From contig JACAXG010000012.1 of the NCBI GenBank assembly GCA_018881555.1, forward strand, positions 11,628,181-11,692,180: a stretch of 64,000 nucleotides of DNA, written 5' to 3'. The notes beneath the pieces were generated by a model, which did no database searches, was not told where the DNA came from, and saw only the letters and a program-made list of their open reading frames with translations. The stretch comes from Amblyornis subalaris. Lineage: Eukaryota; Chordata; Aves; Passeriformes; Ptilonorhynchidae. The number at the start of each line of letters is the position of its first letter. Position 1 is the first letter of the stretch. Both the position numbers and the translations under genes were made by a program. Positions 26,101 through 37,589 of this stretch are shown here, in pieces.

Positions 26101-26880
26101 AAAGAAGCGTCTTGGGAAGNTGTGGATGACAGTGGGAATCTGACCGTTCTGANGGATGTATCAGTAGAGCTCCACTGACTTCAGGGATACCAAACATGTT
26201 TTCTTTCAGTTTCAGATGTAGATTTATCAGCAATTGCTAAAATCATTCAGTCTGCTAAACCACTTTCTTCCTTTCCCAGAGTAATTTTTTCTGTCTCTGT
26301 ACAGGTGTAGCTATAAATCACTACAGGTCAAGGGTAACTTGACTTACATTTGACTCTCTGTGAGTCAAGGATATTCTTTCATTTATTCACGGGTTTGCAT
26401 GTTAATAAACCTTTAATTTCATATTTTTTTAACAACTAGTTTTTGAATAGCTAAAACATCCTGTCATATGCTTGCTTGAACTAATGCATTAGTTCTGCAA
26501 TATTTTTGCATTGACATGTGACCAAGAATTCTCTGTTGCTTCAGTCTAGAAAGAATAGAACAGTTTGTTAGGAATATTATAGGGTGGTGGAAATATAGTC
26601 CAATTAACATTAACAGTTAACATTAGATAGACATTTACAAATGAAATATCACTGATGTTTCTGTGTGGGCTTCTTGAGCACCCCTCTCCAAAGTACCTCA
26701 TACAACTCGTTAATTTAGAAGCCTTATCCATCTTGGAAAGAGAGGCTTCTCTAAAAAGGCTTTCAGTATTGCTGTGGGAAAACCAACTTTCTGTTTTAGA
26801 TACCAGAATAAAGACAGCCATACTACTGGCATGATAGGGAAAGAGACCTAGCTGGGAGGACAGTATGAGAGGGGAGGTTG
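17161..26880. other. Unique non-coding DNA, nothing recognised
   Basis: No exon, RNA gene or named repeat is recognised. There is an A15 run at 23,926-23,940 and short T/A runs elsewhere. A GC-richer patch lies at about 20.86-21.06 kb, where two overlapping minus-strand ORFs read the same bases in different frames, so neither is persuasive. Single n bases are unusually frequent between 21.3 and 24.1 kb, as described in the findings. Confidence 0.55.
23926..23940. repeat. A15 homopolymer
   Basis: A run of fifteen A. I see no retrocopy body or target-site duplication around it, so it is listed as a simple repeat and not as the tail of a processed pseudogene. Confidence 0.9.
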
Positions 26881-26899
26881 TGGGGCTCCCCTTGAGAAA

Positions 26900-27480
26900 G
26901 CAGTGGCAGTGGGAGAACGTCTCAAATGCCTGCACACAAATGCATGCAATGCGAGGAGCAAACAGGAGGAATTAGGAATCTGTGCACAGTTGCAGAGNTC
27001 TGATTACAAAAATATGGAGATATGGCTTGCCTGGCTGAAGTGCTGCAGCTATGCCTGCTGCCCAGAGGAGAGGCAAGTGGTTTAGCAATAGATGCAGAGA
27101 TAGTAAGGCTGAGGTACAGTCACTTGAGAGTGCTGAGATATGGAAAATGTTCTTGGAAGGCCACTGTGGTCTTTGGAATGTTTGGAAATTGGAGGGATTT
27201 CCTGAGACCAAGAAAGGCAAATATTGNATGATAGAGAGAAAATTGAGCCAGGATCTTGGAGTCAACATATACTCATCAAAAAATGGGAAATTCCACCAGA
27301 ATATACTAAAAATTCTTTTCATCTCAAGGTGATCAACACTGGAACAGTCTCCCCAGAGAGGTGGAGGAGTTTCCATTCTCGGAGATATTCCCTTGCACAC
27401 AATTCCTTGTAGTCTGCTCTAGCTGGACTTTACTATGGAAACCACTGGCCATCTCCCTGAACCTGAATCATTCTATGTTT
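26900..27480 (+). mobile_element. CR1 LINE with large internal deletion
   Basis: The left part (about 26,912-27,060) matches the start of the CR1 ORF2 endonuclease region: GAACGTCTCAAATGCCTGCA, AAATGCATGCAATGCGAGGA, GCAAACAGGAGGAATTAGGA and TCTGTGCACAGTTGCAGAG. The right part (about 27,290-27,480) is the CR1 3' end in sense orientation: CACTGGAACAGTCTCCCCAG, AGAGGTGGAGGAGTTTCCAT, TCGGAGATATTCCCTTG, CTGCTCTAGCTGGACTTTAC and finally GAATCATTCTATG, the usual CR1 terminal octamer type. The roughly 230 bases between them are only loosely CR1-like, so nearly all of the reverse transcriptase is missing. The ORFs crossing it on both strands are by-products. The copy is dead. Confidence 0.85.
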
Positions 27481-27485
27481 CCATC

Positions 27486-30400
27486 CTGTGCAGTGGCCCA
27501 GGCAGATAAAGCTTCAGTTTAACTTTTCTTTTACTTTTGCCTTTTAAATAATTGCTCTAATGATCTTCAATGTGCTCTGTTATACTTGGACTCCGTACAC
27601 AATTTTTTGAACCAGAGTATTTATGTTTCACTCTAAACCCCTTGTTGAATAAAGAGGATTAATGTTTGGGGATTTAATAGTCTCCAGTTTAGCTGAACTC
27701 AGTAAATCTGTCTCTGGGCTGACAAAGCATTTGAGTGCCAGCTATTCTGGGATAGACAGAGTAATGATGGTATTGAATCTTTTTTCTTTAATATTGAGGA
27801 AGTATTGAAGAATTTAAATAGACAATGCAAAATCTTAACTGAATTATTAAAATAATTTGCTGTTGATGTGCACAACAAATATCACCCTAATGAAGTTTGG
27901 AAGCAATTTTAATGGAGGAAAAATTAGCTAATGCCAGCAAGCTTTTTGGTATAAGAGTCATTTTATGAACAAGATAACATGAACTTCATTAGAGAGAATG
28001 AACACAGAAATGTTTTTATGCAGGAAAAAAAATTCCCCACATAGCAGTTATAGTCATAAACCAAAAATGCAGAAATTAGTAAGTTATATAACCTCATAAA
28101 CTGGTTCTTCAAACTCTGCATGCCAGATCCTCCAGCCACCATTGAGCTGGGGATTAAAATGGAAAAATTTAATAACAGGGAAATTCAAATAAGGCTGAGG
28201 GATCACGGAATCGAGAACAAGCACAACTGAACATATGGCCAGCTGTCTTGTGACCATTATTTAAAAATTATTGTGGGTGGAGTTTTTTATAAATTTGCTA
28301 CCATAATGCTGGGATTAGCCAACAGGCAATTTCTCGATGGTCACCGTGATACATTAACAGTTTCCTTGTTGACTACAAAGGGTTTAGAATGGAGTATTGT
28401 CATTGCATACATTTCAGAGCAAAAACCAAATATATGAAGGTGCAGAACATTTTTTACACGAGGTGATGTTTGAAAAGCAGTTGTTTTATTTTTGTGATTA
28501 AATTTTTTGTCAGTTTACTTGACTTGTTATATACTTGCCTTGGTTGTCTGATGCATAATTGTGGAGTGCAGATGAAGTGAATATGTTCACATGGTAATGA
28601 TCCAAACTCACACCAATGTAAGGCTTGCATTGGTTTAGAATTACAGGGAAAACTATTTTAAATTTTGCTATGACAGAGCTGTTCTGTTTGTTTTAGCATA
28701 GTTTGAATTGCTAGTCTTGGAAACATCATTGGTTGCTGATTACTGACATTAAATGCTACCTTCAGAAAATGTCTTTTTTTTTTTTTCCTCCAAAGTATAA
28801 GGAAGATGTGTAAGAAATAATAATTACATAAATCAAAAAGTGCAAATTTTTCTCCCNGTAGAAAGCCATGGGAAAACAATGGCTTCATACTCTGAACTGA
28901 AAAATTAGCACTCAGGGTAGGAAGCCTTCCCATTAACTCATATGGTGCCAGTCTTACGTAATTTTAAAGGATTGTTCAACAAACAACATAACTAATCCTT
29001 GATTAGATCTTTTATTTTCTCTTTATCTCTACCTTAAAATAATCCAAGGCTGTATGAACTTGCTGGATTTAATTCTGCGGTAGCTACACATCCCATCACA
29101 GAGGCTTGAGAATTTCTGAGGCTGGATTTCAAATTCAGACCATCACACCTACTTTTAAAAAATGATTGGCTCTCTGGTAGACTGGAAGGAATTCTGAGAT
29201 AAGGAAATACAAANTCCTGGGACTCTAAGCAAGCTTGTTTTCCTTGTTCATTTAAATCANTAGTAAGAGTTACAATCTGCAGGCTACGTATATTGTGGTG
29301 TTATAAACCTAATGGCATCTAATTTTGCTAAGCACATACCAAAACTGTAGAAATAAAGGGATAATTCACACAACTGTCAAGTGTCTCATAAAATGGGTAG
29401 TAGTGAAGCTGCACGGAATCCAGCAAATTTTACCCGGCACAAAAAAAGGGTAGCATACTGAATCTTTTAGGACTTGATGAAAGCAGCTCCCAGACTCTTC
29501 CATAATCATTCCTCACTTTGTGACTCTTNTGAAATTCTGCAAAAAAAAGAAAAACATTGTGGTAGTAGGCATGCAATTTGGGAAGTTTAGAATACATTTC
29601 TCTACATAGGAGATGCAATTTTACCTCGTATTTCACTAAATAAGTTATTTTTAATAGTTTAATTTAAAGATTGTGTAATTGTGGTGATTGGTCTTGTTGA
29701 CAGTGATAGGATTGAATTGGAAGCTCCATAACATTTTTCTGTACATTGAGTTGAAGGGAAGATTCAATAGCATTAATGCAATATATCTGCAGAGGTTAAA
29801 TAGAANGCTTATCTTCCATGGGAGCTAAAATATCTTTCAGAAACACGTGAGCTTTTGCAAAACTCCTCCTTTCATCAGCCATTTCACTAATTGTGACCAT
29901 GCTGAATAAGCTTATCGCATTTCTAGAGATCAGGTGGAAGCTGATTTCTNTTACTTGCTCTGTTTTGACTAGCTGTATTTTAATTTCCCAGCTGTTTAGT
30001 TCTGGAAATTGACTTACAGTGAGAGAAGATGAGGGAAAAAAAAATGGTTTTTGCCTTATAATGGATGAATCCGTAGTTAAACAGAAATTAGGAGTNTCAT
30101 CTGATGTAGCTTTAGGAGTTTATGTGCTAGGTATCTTTGGTTGTCTAAATGTGCTGGCTGTTGACAAGAAACAGGTAATTTTAGATCAAGGGTCATTTTA
30201 AATATGTACTTTCCCTTTGTTTCTTATTTTCTTTTTTTATTGTGTTCAAAATAGTTACTCTTGTCTTAGAGGACATTGAAATAATACACCTTTGGATGAG
30301 CAAGCTGTAAAAGTAGAAACATACCTAAGAGCTAGCTGAAAAGATAAATAAGAATCACAATAAAAATTATAACAAAATATTTTGAGCATGAATATGTGTG

Positions 30401-33400
30401 CTGCCTTGAAATGCTTTGAAATAGAATAAAGCACTGAATGGCAATAAAAGCCTGTCACTGCACTGAGCTGATTCCAGAATTCATTTAACTATGGAAATTT
30501 TAAATAAAAAGATAAAGCTTACAAATTGGAAGGAAACTTTTAAAGAGAGTTTGTGGGTTTATTAGAGTTCAATCACAAGCCAATTAATGTAAAAAAGGTA
30601 CAAGCTGTTTTTATTTTTTTTGATAAAGCACCTAGCATTATGTTCACCCCCAGGGCACAATAGCATGACAGGCTGCTTTGTTCACCACAAAACTTGCTTT
30701 TTCTCTCTGCTTTTACAACCTGCGATTAAAATATTTGCAGCACTAGCTTGTTTTTAACAAAACCTGTTCATAAACAGCCAGTAGTGCACTTCAGTGCTTG
30801 ACTCCACCTGTGAACAAGAAATATAAGCAAGAGAATTTTTTTTCTTATAATCATCATATTTGCAATTAAATTTTTTTTGTACCAGTAGGCTCATCAGAGG
30901 ATAGTTTAATTAGAAGTTATAACAAAATTGTTTAGGTTAGAGTTTTGGATTTAGACTTGCATTAGACTTTTAAATGTCTGTACTATGATATTTTTCTTTG
31001 AAAGAAAAATAATTAACTAATCTATCCTCTAACATTTACTGTTAATTTTTGCTGTTTGCAGAACTATGTTTTTAGCACAAGATTGTGTTTCATTTTACTC
31101 TGAAAATAGAACTAATTTTTTATTACATGTTAACATATGAAACCTCAACAAAACCAGGTATCTTCTGTAATTCTTATAAGAAATTACGAATGGGGAGGGA
31201 GTAAAATTTTGGATCAATTGTTGTTACCAAATTGTAGTCTTACCACAATGAATGTGAGTTTATTAGTCTGGGGAGTTTTTTCATTTCTGGGAACTTAGAA
31301 TTTCTCAAGGAAAATAGGTTTTCAGTAACAAATCTAACAGACATAGTAAATGGAGAATTTATGAAAAGCAAGCTTTACACTGTGTGTCGTATGTCTTGAG
31401 CTACCTATTTTCTGTGTTTGTGTAAGATTCATCTTTAAAATGAATCTTCCCAAAATAAACATTTTAATTTACTGTACGGTGCTCTTATAATCTATTTCTC
31501 ATTGCCTTTGTCATGGCAGAATTACTGGAGGATTCAATATAGATTTCGTTTCTTACTTGGTCTGTAAATAGCACCAGCAGGTATTGATGAACTGGAAAAG
31601 AAAGATATGTAAGAGAAGGTTGTGTACATTCATTTAATATTTGCAGGTAGGAGATAGCTTATGGATGAGAATTGCGACTGAATAGGGAAAAGGTGGCAAT
31701 GATGGGTTCAGCCCTTGGATTTGAATTTTTACTTTCTGCTTAGGGTGTTGAAGTAGTCCATAATATTGTAAAATTTATTGTGAAAAAGTTTGGATTTTTT
31801 GATGAATCTAACATGTTATTCCTAGACTACCAGTAAGCTTTACNTGTCTAGGGGCCTATTAGCCAGGTATCTAAAGTTCAAAATTACACTTGGTTGTTTG
31901 GAAGAAAACAATCAGAGCAACTATTTGAGACTGCAAAGGAGCCAATAGCAGCTATATGCATTAAAAAATCCAGTTAGAATGATGCTGCAGGCAGCTTACT
32001 TGNCAAGTGACAGTGTGGCTGTATAGGGTCAAAGATTAATAAACCAGATTGTTACACCATAGAAAAAAACTTGTTTATAATTCAAACTTACATTTCTAAA
32101 AGAGATGTGGTATAAAAGAACAGTTTGAGTACCCACAGTGCTTTGTGTCTGTGAAATTACTGGACTCCAGTGCGTACACTGAAGTTATTTTTTTATTTAT
32201 TTTGTTGTATCTCTGGCCTGTTTTTCCTTCTATCAGAGAGGATGTCAACAATAGTAATATTTCTCTTATTTACTTTTTCTTTCTCTTCTTCCCCATATCT
32301 TCCACCAGAAATGTAAAGTGCTTTTCCAAATGCCTGTTGATGTCCTTCTGAAGTGCTTTTCACTTGACCTATTTTTTTTGTACAAGAACAAATGCTTTTT
32401 CTCCCAGACTAAACTTGTTGCAAATATTCTCCAATCACTCGAGCTTAGTTTCTTGATATTCCCTATTCTAGAACAGTAGTAAGAAATAAATACATCAAAT
32501 ATACTCCTCTTGTTTCTTGCACAAAGGAAATCTCAAAGCTAAATGGGTGNAAAAAAAAAAAATCGAACAACCTACAAAGAAACCCTGTTTTTAGAATAAG
32601 TTTTGAACCCTTTTTAAGCTTGGCTGCTGGTACNGGTGAGGAATGTTTTAGGCTTGCTATTTGATATTCAGTAGAGCATAATCCCTTGAAGATGGTGAAC
32701 TTCCTAAGCTTCTTTGTTAAGAGGTACAGTTCAGCTTGAGCATCACAAGCAATTAGAAGAAAGTATAATTATCCACACTTCACCTCTTTCCATGATTTCT
32801 TCCCAAGAGACGAATGCATCCAGGCCAGCCATTTTCCCAGAGGAGACTCTTGGACAAAAGTGTCACCAGTCAGAAAGCAACGGAATCAGCCTTGTTTCAT
32901 CACTGGGAGTTCGCTGATGCAATACAAGCCCATTTAAATTGCTTCATAATTGAAGCTTCAGTTAAGATTTTCTGCTTGTGCATATATGTCTACACATATG
33001 TGTATCATCTGTACGTAGTCTATGATATCAGATGTGTTCTCTTAAAAGAAGAGCTATCTATGAATGGAGTTTGACCGTTGAACTTCTTGGTTTGCCTGGA
33101 TGCATTTGCTAAACAATCCTTTCTACTCAGGAATGAATAAAAAAACCAAATGGAAATATCTGATTAAGACTTTATGCTTAATTAGGTAAAGATGAGGGAA
33201 AAAAAAAGCCTGAGAAATGAAAGTTAATATAACTGAAATTGGCTACCACTTTTATTTATCTCAGTTAAATCTAACGTAAAAGCTGTCAGAGTTCCTATTT
33301 TGTGGTGTATTTTCCTCTTAATCTTATTTCTGAAAATATCTGTGTTAAAAAGGGATTTATGCATCAAGTCTGAGAACACATGCTCTGCAGTGTTTTTATC

Positions 33401-36400
33401 AGCACAGCACACAGCCAAAAAGTAACTTTTTAGGTAGTTCTGTGAGTTTTGTCAACAGTGAGTCCAACTGACCCACTCAGCTGTGGTACTGCTGGGGACA
33501 GGAAGGTGATCTAGGAACTGAACTGGGTCAGGGTTGAGAGGAAAAGATAGGCTGATGTGTTGCTCTTAAATGTGAAAGGGGTCACATTAGAAATTTAATC
33601 AGTGTTTTAGCCACAAGTCATTTCTTAGTCTGTACCTGGAGTGTACTTTCTAAGCAGGCTTTCAGAAGGATGGAGGAAGAAATACCACATGCTTTATCCA
33701 AGGGCTGGGCATACCTTGGGTTCAGAACTCTGTTCATCTGCCTGAGCAGGCTCTGTGCCTCACAGATTCCTCTAAACTTGGATTCTTGAACCAATCACAT
33801 GAGAAGTTGTCCAAAGAAATCATCCTTTTGTGTAATTAAGATGCTTACTCTTGCTTTTCTTTTCACTAATGTTTCAGAAGAAAAATCATGTTAATGTGTC
33901 CTATACATGTATAACATAGTAAGAAAAGCNCCAGTAACAGATATGAGCAAAATACATCTAGAATTCATCATTCCTTTGGAATCAAATGATCGTTATTGTG
34001 ATGCAAAAAGTGTAGCTTCCAGTTCTTTGGCACTGGCTTAATTCCCAGGGGAGTGTTTCAAGAAACTCCATAATTGAGAATCATAAATATAAATATGGAA
34101 AGAATTAAAAGCTGGACAGGTTAGTTACACCTGTCATGCACACAGCTGAGTATTTGGCATGAATATTTGATGGAGGGTTGTTTGCCAACCTTCTGAGAGT
34201 ATCAGTGCCACAGCTGTTACCAAAGGAAGGAGTTATCCATTTTCTGTGCTGCTGATAATCTTTCTTCTCTAGAGGAACATTGGTAATTAACCCTGGGTGC
34301 TATTCCCACTGGTCACTCAATAGTATTCAATACAGTCCTGTCTTTTAGGAAAACAGNTTTTTAAGTAGGATTCTTTGCTTAACAGTGTTTTCTGCCTCCT
34401 GGCAGAAGATTCTCTTGTACTGGTGGGTAAATTGGTGCTGGTTTTGTGTACAAATATGTACAAATGTAAAGCCTTAAAGACATTTTAGTGGCAGGAAGTT
34501 TTCCCTTGCATAGTAGAATAAGAAAAGGGTAATGGCTATGGATGGAGCTGGAATGCGAACATGAAGTGTCAGTTGTAATCATTATAATTATTTTGATTCT
34601 GGGGTTTTTTTTCCTTGAAGTGTCAATTTTCTGCACAATTCTCTTCCTTCAAAAATATGTACAGAATGATAAAACATTCCCAGTATTTCTTGTGATTTTG
34701 CAAATATTTTCTGAGGTGTTTACATTTGTTATGAAGTAGGCTGGCACCCCAGCTGCAAGAAGGTCTTTGTTTGTTTGAGGAATTCTAATATGTTGGATAA
34801 ACATGGACCCTGAGCTATGCTGTGTTACTTTTCAAGCAGTGTGAATTAGCCCTTCTGGAGTAAAAGCAGTCTTTCTCCTCACTCCATGGATTCCAGGGGT
34901 TTGTATGCCTGCTGGGCTGGGACTTTGTTGTCATAGTGCTGGTGTATCTCCTCAGCAGGGACCCAGGAAGCTGCCTGAGTCCTTGCATGGGAAACAACAG
35001 ATTTGTTTATTTTATGGACAGATTTTTCTCCAGAGTCTCAAATTTTAGCATGTTAAAAGAGGAAGGGACTGCTTAACTGACTACAGTTGAGTAAAGGAAC
35101 AGCTTCTAATAAAAAACGTTCTGCACTCCCAGGACTGCTCGTTGCAAGCAGAGGGCAAAATGGAGGGAAACACTCAGATAAGCCCCTGAATTGTCGGACT
35201 TGCTAGAAGTAATTAGGACAGCTGGTGGCTTGTTCTGGTGTACTCAGATGGTTGTTTTTCCCAAGAGGTCACATGGCAGGAAAGGGTAACTGGGCACTCG
35301 AGCTGCTTTTGGACAAGACTTGGGCATTGAGGTGAAGGGAACCTGANCGCAGACGAGACTTGCCCTTCATAGCTTGGAGCGCCGTGTATTAACCTCTGGT
35401 TGCTACAGGGGAGCTGAAGCTCTGTAACTCGCTGGCCCCAAAGGCAGATCCTGAGACGACTGTCCTGATCTAAGGTTATCTCAGGGAAAAGCTGCGCAGC
35501 TCAGTGCCAAGCAGCCTGCATCTCTATTAGAGTGTTGGCAACATCTGTAATGCTCTAGCAAGTATATTAGAAAGGTCTTCTTTCAATATTTTGTTCCACG
35601 GGGTCTCTTTAGTGCAAAATATTCCTTCCATGTGAGCTAGTTTGTGCCTTGAACTTGTATTTTATGGCTAATGCTATAACAGAAAACCACATATCATTAT
35701 TCATCTATTTTATTTAATTATTGATCCTTTCAACTTTACAAGACTTAATTAGAATTTGCTGTATTGAACGAAACAAAAAAAAAATTAAATTTGTTGAATT
35801 AGTAAATAACAGAGAATTAGTGGTAGTTTAGTGATTTAATTAACACAGCTTTATCCCAGCACACTAGTTAATGAAAGGCAAGCACTGGGCCATCTGGTAC
35901 AGTTTCAGGAAATGTGGAAACAGAACTGCCTTATTTTGTGCTTTCCTCTCATTTATTATTTGCATTTTGATGAGTCCACTGGTTCTTCTCTTTCAGATGA
36001 TTATTCACTTTCCCTGTGAAGTCCCTAAAACACTATGGAAACCTTTAGGATAAAATTCTTTTTATAATTGTGAGGTGATTTTAGACCCTTTCCTGTCTCA
36101 AAAACTGTTCAATATTCTAAAGGTTGAGTGGCACAATAACTGTGGTCTATCCACAAGGCCTGTAGCCATCACCCCCATGCTATCTAATTAAAAGCTGCAC
36201 ATCTTTGCTCAGTGGTGGTCAAACTTAATTTGCTCAGTCCAGTTATAGTTGCAAGGTGCCAGGGGACAGGGAACTGTAGAATCTTGTTTTTCTAAAACCA
36301 GTATATTTATCTTGAAAGTAAAATCTTCCAGGTTCCCAAAGACTCTGCATAACCTCAGGGAAGTCTTTCCACGGGCTTGCATTATACTGCATTCTGTATT

Positions 36401-37239
36401 CTCCTAGTTACAAAGTTCATTAAAAAGAAGTGGCTTTTGTTCAATTTTTTTTTTTTTTAAATAGATTAATGATAAAAATGAGTGTTTAAAGTTATTTTAA
36501 AATAACATAGGGTGGTAAATACTTTGGTGATGAAATGCATGTCTAGGGAATTGAGGTTTCTCAGTTATGGATGTTTGAAATTTTCACTTAAGTAGTTCAG
36601 AATGTCACTAAAAATGTACTTGCACTGTCTGCCAAGAATTAACCAGTGACATTTGANTTTAAGCAAAAAAAAACCAACTAAAAATCAACCAAAATAACAG
36701 CAAACAAACAGAACAAAAGTGGTTCTGTTCCTGCATTTTACTGAAAAGATGTAAATGAACATTCTCCTGAAGGACTCAATTTTGCCAGCAAGTATTTTGT
36801 AAAAACCATGACTGTTGTTAGCTACTTNATCTACTGAAAAATGTCATGCCTTATCATTTATCAGCATTTATCAGGATGTGAATAGAACTGAAAGATAGTA
36901 AAAGAACTGATGTTTATTTTTGGTGCTTTGTAACAATTTGTTTTGGCCATGGAGAGCTTCTCATTTGTATCAGTATACTTCTTGTGGATATTAGAATGCC
37001 CAAGCATTTTCTTGAAGACCTGAGCAGGGGGAGAATTAGGACGAATGTACTGAAGTAAATAATTTCAATTATCATGTGAGAGCATACATTTTCAGAAAGA
37101 CTTGTTTCTGAGTAGTCAATGATTGGGTCATCACTTTGGCTCGGAAATCTGTATACAACATTCAAATTGTAGCTGAAGGTAATTACAGCATTGTTGTTTG
37201 CCCTAAGGGAGACCTTTTTCTCCACCACTCACTTGGTGA
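27486..37239. other. Unique AT-rich non-coding DNA
   Basis: No gene or named repeat is recognised. The stretch has T13 at 28,774-28,786, T14 at 36,445-36,458 and several TAAT-rich blocks, the clearest at 35.71-35.85 kb and listed separately. The block at about 30.64-30.83 kb and the one at 35.33-35.53 kb (GC-richer) read like unique, possibly conserved sequence, but single-sequence reading cannot show conservation. ORFs here are below 90 codons and show no family motif. Confidence 0.55.
35712..35845. promoter_or_regulatory. Cluster of TAAT homeodomain-type cores (candidate enhancer)
   Basis: Within about 130 bases there are TTTAATTATTG near 35,713, ACTTAATTAGAATT near 35,743, two AATTAG words near 35,798 and 35,815, and the palindrome TTAATTAA at 35,836-35,843. 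TAATTA is the core recognised by many homeodomain proteins, so such clusters occur in developmental enhancers. In DNA this AT-rich the same words also arise by chance, and no activity or conservation can be seen from one sequence. The call is an inference only. Confidence 0.2.
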
Positions 37240-37242
37240 CAT

Positions 37243-37578
37243 TCATACAATTGTTGAATCATTCAGGTGGAAAAGGCCTTTATGTTTACCAAATTCAATT
37301 GTTAAGCTGACACTGCCAAGTCCACCAGCAAACCATGTTTGAGTGCCACATCTACACATATTTTAAATACCTCCAGGCATGGTGACTCTATCACTTCCTC
37401 CTCATCAGACTTGTGCTCCAGACCCTTCAACAGCTCTGTTGCTCTTCTCTGGACTCAGTCCAGCGCCTCAATGTCTTCGTGAAGTGGGCACAGCACTGAA
37501 GATGCATCCTCAAGTACTCAATGATTTCTTTGTCCAGATCATTGATAAAGATATTAAACACTGGGGCAGAGGAGATGA
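37243..37578 (-). mobile_element. CR1 LINE, 3' part with two internal deletions
   Basis: On the plus strand the copy begins with the reverse-complemented CR1 end (GAATCATTCAGGTGGAAAAG) and continues with GACACTGCCAAGTCCACCAG, GTGCCACATCTACACATATT and AAATACCTCCAGGCATGGTG, in the order of avian CR1. Near 37,401 it jumps to TCATCAGACTTGTGCTCCAG, then TTGCTCTTCTCTGGACTCAG and GCGCCTCAATGTCTTC. Near 37,525 it jumps again to TGTCCAGATCATTGATAAAG and ATATTAAACACTGGGGC, a reverse-transcriptase segment. Compared with the family layout as I remember it, a block of the ORF2 end and a larger block upstream are missing. The 151-codon minus-strand ORF at 37,427-37,882 only partly overlaps this element and is not a gene. 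Confidence 0.9.
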
Positions 37579-37589
37579 CAGCTGTTTTG

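Noticed and set aside
26546..27400. Several 90-142 codon ORFs on both strands
   Set aside because: They overlap each other and the CR1 copy at 26.9-27.48 kb in conflicting frames. They are shadows of a decayed element and flanking DNA.
32714..32935. Possible coding exon after a TTCTTCCCAAG acceptor-like site
   Set aside because: Two overlapping frames are equally open, codon use is not biased and there is no clear donor. I cannot separate it from chance.
36208..36232. hAT-like terminal inverted repeat (CAGTGGTGGTCAAACTTA)
   Set aside because: It resembles the common CAGTGGTTCTCAAACTT end of Charlie-type elements over a few bases, but I saw no matching inverted end within a plausible distance and no 8-bp target duplication.
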